From the NCBI GenBank assembly GCA_946221035.1, contig CAMIME010000040.1, positions 1-21,381 on the forward strand: a DNA stretch of 21,381 bases, in the 5' to 3' direction. Of this stretch, positions 1 through 5,894 are shown one piece after another. A program made the position numbers and the translations under genes. The notes beneath the pieces were generated by a model, which saw only the letters and a program-made list of their open reading frames with translations, searched no databases and was not told where the DNA came from. The DNA is from an uncultured Campylobacter sp. GTDB lineage: Bacteria > Actinomycetota > Actinomycetes > Mycobacteriales > Mycobacteriaceae. Position 1 is the stretch's first letter; each line of letters opens with the position of its first letter.

Positions 1-224
1 CCCCGGAAGCTCCCAAGCCCGCCCCGGAGACTTCCAAGCCGTCACCGGAGACTTCCAAACCGTCACCGGAGGCCCCGAAGCCGGAAAACCCGAAGGATGA
101 CGTGTTGTCCCCGGGAGCTATCGCCGGCATTGTCATTGGCATTCTGGTCATCGTCGGCGGTCTGGCGTTCGCGGCGACGCTGCCCGAGGTACAGGCCATT
201 CTCACCCAGTTCCTGCCGCTCTAA
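1..224 (+). CDS. C-terminal part of a membrane-anchored surface protein, probably HtaA family (partial, 5' end outside window)
   Basis: The reading frame is open from position 3 to the TAA at 222-224. What remains is a Pro/Lys/Glu/Ser-rich spacer followed by a short tail with a hydrophobic membrane segment beginning PGAIAGIVIG and ending near Leu-Pro-Leu. The anchor is nearly the same as the one ending the HtaA-domain protein at 595-1386 (PGAIAGIVIG, then a GG-x-AFA pattern), so the two are probably paralogues. In corynebacteria such proteins sit on the outside of the cell membrane with HtaA domains that bind haem or haemoglobin; the HtaA domains of this one would lie upstream of the window, so the family call is an inference from the anchor and the neighbour. 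The stop codon overlaps the start of the next gene (TAATG), implying translational coupling. Confidence 0.65.
   Translation, partial: PEAPKPAPETSKPSPETSKPSPEAPKPENPKDDVLSPGAIAGIVIGILVIVGGLAFAATLPEVQAILTQFLPL
3..86 (+). repeat. Four tandem 21-bp units coding a 7-residue spacer repeat
   Basis: Units at 3-23, 24-44, 45-65 and 66-86 encode PEAPKPA, PETSKPS, PETSKPS and PEAPKPE. The two middle units differ by a single base (aag/aaa). The repeat lies in frame in the spacer between the presumed haem-binding domains and the membrane anchor, so unit gain or loss would alter spacer length without a frameshift. The array may continue left of the window. Confidence 0.85.
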
Positions 225-493
225 TGCACCGCACTCTTGCAGCTGGCACGGTCCTCGCGGTAGCGCTTTCGCTCACACCCTTTGCCACAGGTAGCGAACA
301 GCCCGAAGATGTCCCGAGCTCCGTGGACACCATGTCATCAACGGAGAAAGGATCACCGGCAGCGACCGCAACCCACATGGTCGCGTTGTTGATTTCTACG
401 ATCGGCTTAGTACTCACCCTTGCAGCATTGACAAAAGGCGTGGCAGATATCCTCCAGCTCACACAGCCGCCAGCCAACCTGCTCAAACGCTAA
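224..493 (+). CDS. Small exported membrane protein of unknown function (89 aa), coupled to the upstream surface protein
   Basis: The ATG at 224-226 shares its A with the TAA of the preceding gene (TAATG), the best argument that this short frame is real. Residues 1-24 form a signal-peptide-like stretch (MHRTLAAGTVLAVALSL...). A polar Ser/Thr/Glu/Pro segment follows, then a hydrophobic helix at about residues 51-75 (HMVALLISTIGLVLTLAAL) and a short tail ending in Lys-Arg. Topology would be a small surface protein anchored near its C-terminus. I do not recognise the family. The position between two Hta-like genes suggests a part in haem acquisition, but no motif supports a specific role. An antisense frame over the same bases lacks comparable features. 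Confidence 0.6.
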   Translation: MHRTLAAGTVLAVALSLTPFATGSEQPEDVPSSVDTMSSTEKGSPAATATHMVALLISTIGLVLTLAALTKGVADILQLTQPPANLLKR

Positions 494-511
494 GCCCCTT
501 ACAGGCTTCCT

Positions 512-558
512 GCCTCGGACGACACAGAGAATGCGGTCCCTTATCCGTCTGCCGAGGC
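512..558. repeat. Inverted repeat GCCTCGG / CCGAGGC in the intergenic gap
   Basis: GCCTCGG at 512-518 and CCGAGGC at 552-558 are perfect complements separated by 33 bases, in the gap (494-594) between the small membrane protein and the HtaA-domain gene. The loop is long and no T-run follows, so it is not a convincing terminator. It could be a weak processing stem. I saw no DtxR-type iron box in this gap. Confidence 0.25.
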
Positions 559-594
559 GGGCTCTTCCTATCCGCCACTAGAAGGAGTTCTCCT

Positions 595-1386
595 ATGTTT
601 TCTCCCCGTTTCGTTGCTCTTTGCACCGCACTTGCGGTTGGCACAGGCCTCGTGTTTGCAGCTTCCCCGGCTACGGCTTCCACTGCTTCCACTGCTTCCA
701 CGATTGAGTCAGGAAGCTTCGCGTGGTCTATCTCCAAGCCATTCCTCAAACAAGCTGTGATTCGCGGCAAGGGCCAGGCCACTGCAGAAGAAGGCGCATC
801 GTGGGACAGCGAAAACTTGAAGTTCACGTTCCCTATCACTGCCGCGACCCACACCGATGGCACATGGACGTTCGACCTTGATGGCTCTGCACATGTGCAG
901 GGATATAAGAACGTCGGTGGCGTCGAGGGCTGGGCAGTAGACGTCAAGTACTGGGATTTGAAGCTCAAAGTCGACGGCAAGAATGCGACACTTTTCGGTG
1001 ACTACAAGCTCAGCGGCGTGGCTAACCACACCTACAAACCGGTTTCCGAGGAGGGCGACGATGAACCCTTGGTCACCTTCACTCTGGAAAACGAGATCAA
1101 GGCTCCCGCAGCCGTCAAGGAGCTTGACCGTGAAACCACATCGGATACGGGCTTGGCCAAATCTTTGGCCCACTACCCCAAGGGCACGGTATTGAAGGAC
1201 TCGGGAGTTGATCTCAACGTCCTGTTCAAAGAACAGGAGACCCCCAAGTCATCTCAGGGCCACCTGCCACCAGGCGCAATTGCCGGCATTGTGATCGGCG
1301 TTCTCGCTGTGCTCGGCGGCGCGGCGTTTGCCACTCAACCGACAGTTCGCGCGGCAGTACAGGACATGCTGGCGAAATTTCTCTAA
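595..1386 (+). CDS. HtaA-domain haem-binding surface protein (HtaB/ChtB-like), membrane anchored, 263 aa
   Basis: A Sec signal peptide (about residues 1-29, ending near ASPATA) is followed by a Thr/Ser/Ala repeat and one HtaA-type domain (about 35-200): an early aromatic SFAWSISKPFLKQAV segment, then a beta-rich region with a Gly-Ser-Ala-His-Val strand and a closing FGDYKLSG strand. The C-terminus is a hydrophobic anchor (PGAIAGIVIGVLAVLGG, about 224-245) with a short tail. Corynebacterial HtaA-domain proteins bind haem/haemoglobin at the cell surface and pass it to an ABC importer. The size with a single domain resembles HtaB or ChtB rather than the larger two-domain HtaA. A good ribosome binding site (GAAGGAG, 581-587) supports the start. 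Codon use is visibly more A/T-rich than genes from 1729 onward. Which hta/cht orthologue it is cannot be settled here. Confidence 0.8.
   Translation: MFSPRFVALCTALAVGTGLVFAASPATASTASTASTIESGSFAWSISKPFLKQAVIRGKGQATAEEGASWDSENLKFTFPITAATHTDGTWTFDLDGSAHVQGYKNVGGVEGWAVDVKYWDLKLKVDGKNATLFGDYKLSGVANHTYKPVSEEGDDEPLVTFTLENEIKAPAAVKELDRETTSDTGLAKSLAHYPKGTVLKDSGVDLNVLFKEQETPKSSQGHLPPGAIAGIVIGVLAVLGGAAFATQPTVRAAVQDMLAKFL
676..702 (+). repeat. Three in-frame 9-bp repeats coding Ala-Ser-Thr
   Basis: GCTTCCACT occurs at 676-684 and 685-693 and as GCTTCCACG at 694-702. It encodes AST three times just after the predicted signal-peptide cleavage site of the HtaA-domain protein. This is a typical slippage-prone microsatellite in a flexible N-terminal linker. 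Confidence 0.85.
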
Positions 1387-1438
1387 CCCAGCCTCACCCA
1401 GGTAGCCACAGCGCGACAAAGCGGCAATATTGGTAGCA

Positions 1439-1579
1439 ATGAATGTTTCCATCAATTTTTCCCAGCCAGCAGACGTCGTTGCACCAAAGCTACTTGGGTG
1501 TGTGATCACCATGCACGGAGTCAGCATCCGGCTCACAGAGGTGGAGGCATACATCGGTGCCGAGGATCCCGCCGCCCAT
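1439..1579 (+). pseudogene. Truncated second copy of the 5' end of the 3-methyladenine DNA glycosylase gene
   Basis: From the ATG at 1439 this encodes about 47 residues that match the N-terminus of the intact glycosylase at 2523-3086: FSQPADVVAP, LLGCVIT, GVSIRLTEVEAY and DPAAH are shared, 36 identical of 41 aligned residues. Similarity stops at the DPAAH codons (about 1568-1579), after which the plus strand no longer resembles a glycosylase. The catalytic-region EVEAY motif is present but everything after it is lost, so the copy cannot be functional. Many synonymous positions differ from the intact gene and are A/T-richer, so this is not a recent tandem duplication; more likely it came from a related strain or species with the hta block. 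The frame stays open to 1840, but that extension is read-through into unrelated sequence. Confidence 0.85.
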
Positions 1580-1702
1580 CACCACACCGTTGCACAGCGC
1601 AATGTAGGGCTTCGGGTAATTGGCGATGTCGACGTTCATCGCGTACTCATCGCGGAAGTGATCACATGTTGTTCGCTCATGGGCCCAGTGTTCCACATCA
1701 CA
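1568..1702 (-). pseudogene. Antisense remnant of a 3-hydroxyisobutyryl-CoA hydrolase / enoyl-CoA hydratase family gene
   Basis: Read on the minus strand, the segment encodes about 45 residues containing FRDEYAMN, IANYPKPYIAL and NGVVMGGG. This order (EY-x-x-N, then YPKPY-x-AL, then DG-x-x-MGGG) is characteristic of the 3-hydroxyisobutyryl-CoA hydrolase subgroup of the crotonase superfamily, which acts in valine catabolism. Family members are about 340-360 residues, so this is a small internal fragment with no start, oxyanion-hole completion or C-terminus. It ends exactly where the glycosylase fragment on the other strand ends; the 12 bases CCCGCCGCCCAT (1568-1579) fit both genes. After the GGG codon the minus-strand frame simply reads the antisense of the glycosylase copy. 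Confidence 0.65.
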
Positions 1703-1716
1703 CCCGCTACCCGCAG

Positions 1717-1722
1717 TAGCAT
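1717..1722 (+). promoter_or_regulatory. Possible -10 element TAGCAT for the HAD gene
   Basis: TAGCAT ends 6 bases before the ATG at 1729, a spacing that would put the transcription start at or next to the start codon (leaderless mRNA). No clear -35 is visible and no Shine-Dalgarno sequence precedes the ATG. The hexamer matches TATAAT at four of six positions, so this is weak. Confidence 0.25.
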
Positions 1723-1728
1723 CGTGGG

Positions 1729-2526
1729 ATGCAATCTGCTCCCCGTCTCATCACTCTGGACATGGACGGCACGCTGCTCACTCCGGAGGGCCGCGTGCCC
1801 GACGGGTTTTGGGCCCAGCTGCGCCGCGCCCACGAACTAGGAGTCACGCTCGCGCCGGCGTCGGGGCGCCAACTGGCCACGCTGCGCGAGATGTTCGAGC
1901 GTGACGCGCCGGAGGCGTTCATCGCGGAAAACGGAGCGGTGGTGTGGCTTTCCGGCGAAGTCATCTCCACCACCCCGCTTCCCGCCGAGCCCGTGGCGCG
2001 CCTCCTCGCCCAGCTCCCCAACGCGCCGTTTCGCGCCCACGCCGTGGTGTGCACCCCGGATGTGGCCTACACGCTGCCGGACCTGCCGGACGAGGTGCAC
2101 CGAGAGATTGATAAGTACTACGCCGCGCGTGACACAGCGCCCTCGCTTCTCGACGCCCCATTGAACCGCACCGTCAAAATCGCCCTCTACGTCGAATCCG
2201 ACGCCGAGGCCGACGCACTGGGTTGGGTGCAGGACTGCGTTCCGGAGCTGTCCGCGGTGGTCAGTTCCAAACACTGGCTCGACCTCATGGATCCGGAAGC
2301 AGACAAGGGCCGCGCGCTGCTGGAGTTGGCCGACGCACTTGGCGTCGCACAAGAGGACACCGCCGCGTTCGGGGATTACCTGAACGACCTGCCGATGCTG
2401 CGCGTCGCCGGCCGCGCGTTCGCCATGGGCAACGCTCACGAGGACGTGAAGAAGGTGGCGGATGAGGTGGTGGGGACGAATGGTGATGACGGAGTCGTCG
2501 ATACGCTTGCGCGGTGGCTTTCATGA
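1729..2526 (+). CDS. HAD-superfamily phosphatase, Cof/YbiV-like (HAD-IIB), 265 aa
   Basis: Cytoplasmic haloacid-dehalogenase-type hydrolase. Motif I is LDMDGTLL (nucleophile and acid Asp near residues 10-12), motif II is the Ser in APASGRQ (about 44-48), motif III Lys is in DKGRALLELADALGV, and motif IV is FGDYLNDLPML. Length, the large C2-type cap and the end pattern (AFAMGNAHEDVKKVAD...VVDTLARWL) fit Cof-type sugar-phosphate or cofactor phosphatases. Family members usually dephosphorylate small metabolites such as sugar phosphates, FMN or PLP; the substrate cannot be told. The stop overlaps the glycosylase start (ATGA at 2523-2526), so the two form one transcriptional unit. High-GC codon use resumes at this gene, marking the right edge of the A/T-richer block. 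Confidence 0.85.
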   Translation: MQSAPRLITLDMDGTLLTPEGRVPDGFWAQLRRAHELGVTLAPASGRQLATLREMFERDAPEAFIAENGAVVWLSGEVISTTPLPAEPVARLLAQLPNAPFRAHAVVCTPDVAYTLPDLPDEVHREIDKYYAARDTAPSLLDAPLNRTVKIALYVESDAEADALGWVQDCVPELSAVVSSKHWLDLMDPEADKGRALLELADALGVAQEDTAAFGDYLNDLPMLRVAGRAFAMGNAHEDVKKVADEVVGTNGDDGVVDTLARWLS

Positions 2527-3086
2527 TCGACTTTTCCCAACCCGCCGACGTCGTCGCCCCGCAGCTTTTGGGGTGCGTGATCACGCACAACGGGGTGAGC
2601 ATCCGCTTGACGGAGGTCGAAGCGTACCTGGGTGCGGACGATCCGGCGGCCCACACCTTTAACGGCAAAACCGCCCGCAACGCGACGATGTTCGGCCCGC
2701 CCGGGCGGCTCTACGTCTACTTTTCGTACGGCATCCACCACAACGGCAACATCGTGTGCGCCCCGGAGGGCGTGGGCCAAGGGTGCCTGATGCGCGGCGG
2801 GGAGGTCGTTGCCGGAGAGGCCTTGGCGCGCGAGCGTAGGCAGCGCCCCGAGCGGGCACTGATCCCCTTTGACAACCTCGCGCGGGGGCCGGGGAACCTG
2901 GGCCAGGCGCTCGGGTTGGGGCTCGGCGACAACGGCACCCCGGTGCAGCTGACCATGCGCGAGCAGGAACCGGAGTGGGTGGCGGGGCCGCGCATCGGGA
3001 TCTCGAAGAACGCGGACGCGCCGTGGCGGTTCTGGATCCCGCGCGACAAAACGGTGTCCACCCCGCGCGGGTACCCGAAGCGTTAG
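2523..3086 (+). CDS. mpg: 3-methyladenine DNA glycosylase (AAG/MPG family), 187 aa
   Basis: Base-excision repair enzyme that flips out and removes alkylated purines such as 3-methyladenine. Family landmarks in order: TEVEAYLGADDPAAH (the EVEAY glutamate is the catalytic general base), GKTARNATMFGPPGRLYVYFSYGIH, the GCLMRGGE strand, and a C-terminal RIGISK...PWRFW segment. The usual length is about 190-210 residues, so this copy is complete. In the strand after the YG-x-H motif most relatives have an H-C-x-N pattern; here it is HHNGNIVC, a small variation. I chose the ATG at 2523 because it makes an ATGA overlap with the HAD gene and matches the family's short N-terminus; a GTG at 2514 is a possible alternative. 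The stop abuts the stop of the convergent ppk2 gene. A truncated copy of this gene's 5' end lies at 1439-1579. Confidence 0.9.
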   Translation: MIDFSQPADVVAPQLLGCVITHNGVSIRLTEVEAYLGADDPAAHTFNGKTARNATMFGPPGRLYVYFSYGIHHNGNIVCAPEGVGQGCLMRGGEVVAGEALARERRQRPERALIPFDNLARGPGNLGQALGLGLGDNGTPVQLTMREQEPEWVAGPRIGISKNADAPWRFWIPRDKTVSTPRGYPKR

Positions 3087-3932
3087 CTACTTCTTTGTCT
3101 TGTGCTTCTTGCTTACCTTGCGCTCCTCCAGCTTGGCGGCGGCATCCGGCACGTAGCGGAACTCGTCGCGCGGGGGGCGCTCGTAGTCGGTGGTCTCGGG
3201 GCGCTCAGGAATTTCGGGCAGATCCGGCGAGACGTGCTCGTAGGGGATTGTGGACAAAAGGTGCGAGATCACGTTGATGCGGGAGCGCTTCTTGTCCTCG
3301 CTCTCCACCGTGTACCAGGGCGCCGACGGGATGTCGGTGTGGATGAACATCTCGTCCTTCGCCCGGGAGTACTCCTCCCACTTCGTGATGGATTCGAGGT
3401 CCATCGGCGACAGCTTCCATTGGCGCAGCGGATCCTCGCGGCGGGAGACGAAGCGCTTGTACTGCTCCTCGTCCGAGACGGAGAACCAGTACTTGCGCAG
3501 CATGATGCCGTCTTCCACCAGGAGACGCTCAAAAATCGGGGCCTGGTGCAGGAAGCGGCGGTACTCCTGCGAGGTGCAGAAGCCCATGACGCGCTCCACG
3601 CCAGCACGGTTGTACCAGGAGCGGTCGAAGATCACGATCTCGCCGGCCGCGGGGAGGCGTTCGATGTAGCGCTGGAAGTACCACTGGCCCTGCTCGCGCT
3701 CGGTGGGCTTGGGCAGCGCCTCAATGCGGCAGGTGCGCGGGTTCATGTACTGGGTGATGCGCTTGATGGCGGAGCCCTTGCCGGCGGCGTCGCGGCCCTC
3801 CATCACGATGACGAGGCGCTCGCCGTTTTCCACGACCCACTGCTGCATGGCCACGAGCTCTGCCTGAAGGCGGAGAAGCTCCTTCTCGTACGCCTTCTTC
3901 GACAGCTTCGGTGGCTTCTTCTCTTCGCTCAT
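3087..3932 (-). CDS. ppk2: Polyphosphate kinase 2 (class I PPK2), 281 aa
   Basis: PPK2 transfers phosphate between polyphosphate and nucleoside diphosphates. The single-domain P-loop core is clear: Walker A region EGRDAAGKGSAIKRI (about residues 45-59), the Walker B/DRSWYNRAGVERV block (about 103-116) and the lid region with Arg/Lys residues (SRREDPLRQWKLSPMD). The N-terminus is a short Lys/Glu-rich helix (MSEEKKPPKLSKKAYEKEL), usual for the class. The length fits class I enzymes of about 270-300 aa, which favour NDP phosphorylation. The ATG at 3932 is preceded by GGAGG at very close spacing; a GTG at 3941 is an alternative start. It is the last gene of a minus-strand set after the ABM protein (22 bp away from this ATG). 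Its TAG immediately abuts that of mpg (TAGCTA, 3084-3089), leaving no intergenic terminator. Confidence 0.9.
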   Translation of the reverse strand: MSEEKKPPKLSKKAYEKELLRLQAELVAMQQWVVENGERLVIVMEGRDAAGKGSAIKRITQYMNPRTCRIEALPKPTEREQGQWYFQRYIERLPAAGEIVIFDRSWYNRAGVERVMGFCTSQEYRRFLHQAPIFERLLVEDGIMLRKYWFSVSDEEQYKRFVSRREDPLRQWKLSPMDLESITKWEEYSRAKDEMFIHTDIPSAPWYTVESEDKKRSRINVISHLLSTIPYEHVSPDLPEIPERPETTDYERPPRDEFRYVPDAAAKLEERKVSKKHKTKK

Positions 3933-3954
3933 GGCCTCCACCGTACAACCGGGG

Positions 3955-4278
3955 TTAGCGGACCTGGAATTCCGCCATCTCGTCCCACTCGGTCTTGCCC
4001 TCGATCAGCGTGTTGATGATCGTCGGGGTCTCCTTCAGAATCGTCGGGAAGAACTCCTGCGCGTCCTTGAAGTGCTGGGAATTGACGTGCGCCTCCGCGG
4101 CGTCGTCCTGGAATGCCTCGATCAGGATGTACTCGTCGGGGTTGTCGGTCGCGCGGTACCAGTCGAAGAAGATGTTGCCTTCCTCGGCGCGGGAGGCGCG
4201 CGTGAACTCGTCGACGAGCTCGCGGAAGTTGTCGACGTGCTCGGGCAGGGGCTTGAAACGGACGTTGATCAAAATCAT
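3955..4278 (-). CDS. Antibiotic biosynthesis monooxygenase (ABM) domain protein, putative quinol monooxygenase, 107 aa
   Basis: A single ABM/dimeric alpha-beta-barrel domain of the YgiN type: MILINVRFKPLPEHVDNFRELVDEF (first strand and helix), EEGNIFFDWYRATDNPDEYILIEAFQDDAAEAHVNSQHFKDAQEFFPTIL in overall order, with the family's typical E-G-N-x-x-F-x-W and F-x-D-x-A-x-x-x-H-x-x-S-x-H-F patterns. Such cofactor-free proteins act on quinone-like substrates, or are structural barrels of unknown role; the substrate is unknown. It sits 9 bp after the secreted-protein gene and upstream of ppk2 on the same strand, so the three are probably co-transcribed. The ATG at 4278 is preceded by a purine-rich AGGGTGGCGG stretch. 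Confidence 0.8.
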   Translation of the reverse strand: MILINVRFKPLPEHVDNFRELVDEFTRASRAEEGNIFFDWYRATDNPDEYILIEAFQDDAAEAHVNSQHFKDAQEFFPTILKETPTIINTLIEGKTEWDEMAEFQVR

Positions 4279-4287
4279 GCCGCCACC

Positions 4288-4947
4288 CTAGTTGTTCAGG
4301 AAATACTCCACCAGGTAGATCGTCTCCCCATCACGCGCGGTGGCCACGCCGAAGCGCTTCGGCTCCGCCGCCGGCTGCGTCTCAAGTGCCGGGACGCGCT
4401 CGTCCTTGGTCAGGTAGGACACCCGCTCCGCCGCCTGCGTCGGGGTGAGACGGTAGATGTTGCCGGTGCCGCGCGTTGTCGCGGTGGTGCCGCGGCCCAC
4501 GTCGCCGGTGAAGACTGCCTCGCCCGCAACCGCCTGGCGCGCCCAATCGTTGGCAATGCGCTGGGCCTCGAGGTCCTCCTTGTGCCCGCGGGCGATCAGC
4601 TGCTCGCGCGATTGCGCCGCCACCTGCGCCTCAAGGTCGCCCTCCTGCACGGCCGTCCGCGTTTGCACCTTCGCCGCCTGCTCCTTGGCGTGGTTCGTGC
4701 GCGGATCCAGGTCGATCCGCTTCGGCACCGAGATGCCGAAGACCGCCGCCGCGTCGCGCACGCCGTCAGGCACCTCCACCGCGGGCAGACGCGGGAAGCC
4801 ACTGCTTGACGACGAACCCAGGGCCACCACCGGCTGCCCCACAGCAGCAACCGCAACGTGAGGCGTTGCCACACTCATGATCACCGCGGCGACGAGAGTG
4901 GCCGCGCCCCGCCGGGTATTATGTCCGAACTTTCCCATGTGTTGCAT
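4288..4947 (-). CDS. Secreted protein of unknown function, about 219 aa
   Basis: From the ATG at 4947 (or 4938, three residues later) the protein starts with basic residues (GKFGHNTRRG), then a hydrophobic core (AATLVAAVIMSVA) and a likely cleavage after HVAVA, giving a Sec signal peptide of about 34 residues. The mature part has a Ser-rich start, an alpha-helical, Gln/Arg/Glu/Ala-rich middle (AKEQAAKVQTRTAVQEGDLEAQVAAQSREQ in character) and a C-terminal beta-like end, ATARDGETIYLVEYFLN. The frame is also open upstream to a TTG at 4974, but that adds a Cys-rich segment in front of the signal peptide, so I prefer the internal ATG. The C-terminal strands faintly recall the end of CAP/SCP-type secreted proteins, but the CAP motifs are absent, so I make no family call. 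It is first of the minus-strand set with ABM and ppk2. Confidence 0.65.
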   Translation of the reverse strand: MQHMGKFGHNTRRGAATLVAAVIMSVATPHVAVAAVGQPVVALGSSSSSGFPRLPAVEVPDGVRDAAAVFGISVPKRIDLDPRTNHAKEQAAKVQTRTAVQEGDLEAQVAAQSREQLIARGHKEDLEAQRIANDWARQAVAGEAVFTGDVGRGTTATTRGTGNIYRLTPTQAAERVSYLTKDERVPALETQPAAEPKRFGVATARDGETIYLVEYFLNN

Positions 4948-5114
4948 TTTGTCACATAACTTGCAGGTCGGCAACGGTGACGAGTTCTTATACTTTCACC
5001 CGTCCCCCCATTTTGGTGATATGTTCTGACTTTTGAAGTCGCAGGTCACGGTATGGACACAGCCGAATTACGGCGAAATTATGAGAAGGCACGACGACTT
5101 TTCGTCGAGTCTCA

Positions 5115-5129
5115 CATTGTTCAACAATG
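5115..5129. promoter_or_regulatory. Perfect palindrome CATTGTTCAACAATG, putative GntR/FCD operator
   Basis: Seven-base arms CATTGTT (5115-5121) and AACAATG (5123-5129) flank a single C. The core TTGTTCAACAA fits the TNGTNNNACNA pattern reported for FCD-type (FadR subfamily) GntR regulators such as corynebacterial LldR. It occupies the -35 region of the promoter whose -10 is TATACT at 5137-5142, just upstream of the GntR gene, so autorepression is the simplest reading. Binding is inferred. Confidence 0.6.
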
Positions 5130-5136
5130 AATGGGT

Positions 5137-5142
5137 TATACT
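5137..5142 (+). promoter_or_regulatory. -10 element TATACT of the GntR gene promoter
   Basis: TATACT matches the actinobacterial -10 consensus well. The corresponding -35 window (about 5114-5119) is poor and overlaps the palindrome at 5115-5129. Initiation near 5149 would give an mRNA leader of about 70 bases before the ATG at 5220. Confidence 0.5.
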
Positions 5143-5168
5143 GCTCGGAGTCCACAGAAACTCTGGGC

Positions 5169-5186
5169 GGAAAAAGGGCCTTTTCC
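5169..5186 (+). promoter_or_regulatory. Leader hairpin GGAAAAAGGGCCTTTTCC in the GntR gene leader
   Basis: GG + AAAAG pairs with CTTTT + CC around a GGC loop, with one bulged A at 5171. It lies inside the predicted 70-base leader, 34 bases before the start codon, and is followed by CCTTTTC. It could influence mRNA stability or translation; the T-run is too short and interrupted to call it a terminator. Confidence 0.3.
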
Positions 5187-5219
5187 CCTTTTCAACCGCC
5201 GAACGATCATACGGATGCC

Positions 5220-5861
5220 ATGCTTGCACACAACGTTTCCGCCGAAATCCGGCGAGCGATCTCCCGAGGCGAATTCGCCCCGGGACAGAAGCTCAACGAG
5301 GTCGCTCTCGCTGAGCGCTTCGGTGTCTCGCGAAACACGTTGCGCGAAGCGTTCGCGATGCTGACCTCTGAAGGTCTCTGCGAGCGTATCCCGAACCGAG
5401 GCGTCTTCCTGGCTACCCCGTCGCCGGAGTTTGTGACCGACACGTTCCGCGCCCGCGCCGCCATCGAGCCGGCGGCACTGCTGTGGGGGCCGGACCTCGA
5501 TATCGAGCGCCTTGAGGAACTGAACGAGGAAGGCCGAATGGCCATCGAGCAGGAGGACGACGACCTGTTCATCGCAGTGAACCAGGCGTTCCACCACGTG
5601 GTCCTCGCCGCCATGGGGTCGAAGACCCTGGGCGACACCATGGACCAGCTGGACGCCTTCATGCGCTTGGCACTGCTGCCGATTCTGGAGCGTGACCCCT
5701 CGTTCAACCGCCGCTTCGTCGAGGTGAACGAGCACGTGGTTGAGCTGGTGAAATCCGGCGACCGTCAGGCCGCGTCCGACTACCTGCAGACCCAGCTGCT
5801 GGAGCAGTCGATTCTGGTCAACGAAATGATTGAGAAGATCAATAACGGCCAGCCTGCCTAG
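5220..5861 (+). CDS. GntR-family transcriptional regulator, FCD subfamily (213 aa), probable regulator of the pxp cluster
   Basis: The N-terminal winged helix-turn-helix (about residues 2-68) shows the family pattern: VSAEIRRAISRGEFAPGQKLNEVALAERFGVSRNTLREAFAMLTSEGL and the wing IPNRGVFLA. The remainder is an all-helical FCD effector domain (about 75-205) with FRARAAIEP, an N-x3-H element in NQAFHHVVLAAMG and a final VNEHVVELVKSGDRQAASDYLQTQL helix with the expected His. FCD regulators typically sense small carboxylic acids through a bound metal. I chose the ATG at 5220 because it starts the protein at the family's usual N-terminus; a frame extension to the ATG at 5127 would begin within the operator palindrome and add an unlikely peptide. 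It lies 49 bp upstream of pxpA on the same strand, so a 5-oxoproline-like or glutamate-like effector is plausible. Confidence 0.88.
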   Translation: MLAHNVSAEIRRAISRGEFAPGQKLNEVALAERFGVSRNTLREAFAMLTSEGLCERIPNRGVFLATPSPEFVTDTFRARAAIEPAALLWGPDLDIERLEELNEEGRMAIEQEDDDLFIAVNQAFHHVVLAAMGSKTLGDTMDQLDAFMRLALLPILERDPSFNRRFVEVNEHVVELVKSGDRQAASDYLQTQLLEQSILVNEMIEKINNGQPA

Positions 5862-5894
5862 TACCCCCGCGAGCGTCGCGCCGCAGCAGCCCGG

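Larger units (their letters stand above)
4948..5219. other. Divergent intergenic region between the secreted-protein gene and the GntR regulator
   Basis: This 272-bp gap is A/T-rich compared with its flanks. It must hold promoters for both directions. On the plus strand I see the operator-like palindrome and -10 listed separately, a short hairpin CGACGA-CTTT-TCGTCG (5092-5107), and another -10-like TATACT at 4989-4994 without a good -35. For the minus-strand gene no convincing promoter stands out; TATAAG at about 4992-4987 on that strand is a weak candidate. No RNA gene is recognised. Confidence 0.5.

Noticed and set aside
494..594. Iron-dependent DtxR operator before the HtaA-domain gene
   Set aside because: No sequence near the 19-bp TTAGG-type DtxR palindrome was found; the promoter of the locus is probably left of the window.
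1430..1840. A single 136-codon plus-strand gene across the glycosylase fragment
   Set aside because: Only the first 47 residues resemble anything; the rest is antisense to the hydrolase remnant and overlaps the start of the HAD gene.
4936..4957. ATGTG-N11-CACAT arrangement near the start of the secreted-protein gene as a GlxR/CRP site
   Set aside because: The spacing is too long for the TGTGA-N6-TCACA consensus and it overlaps the start codons.
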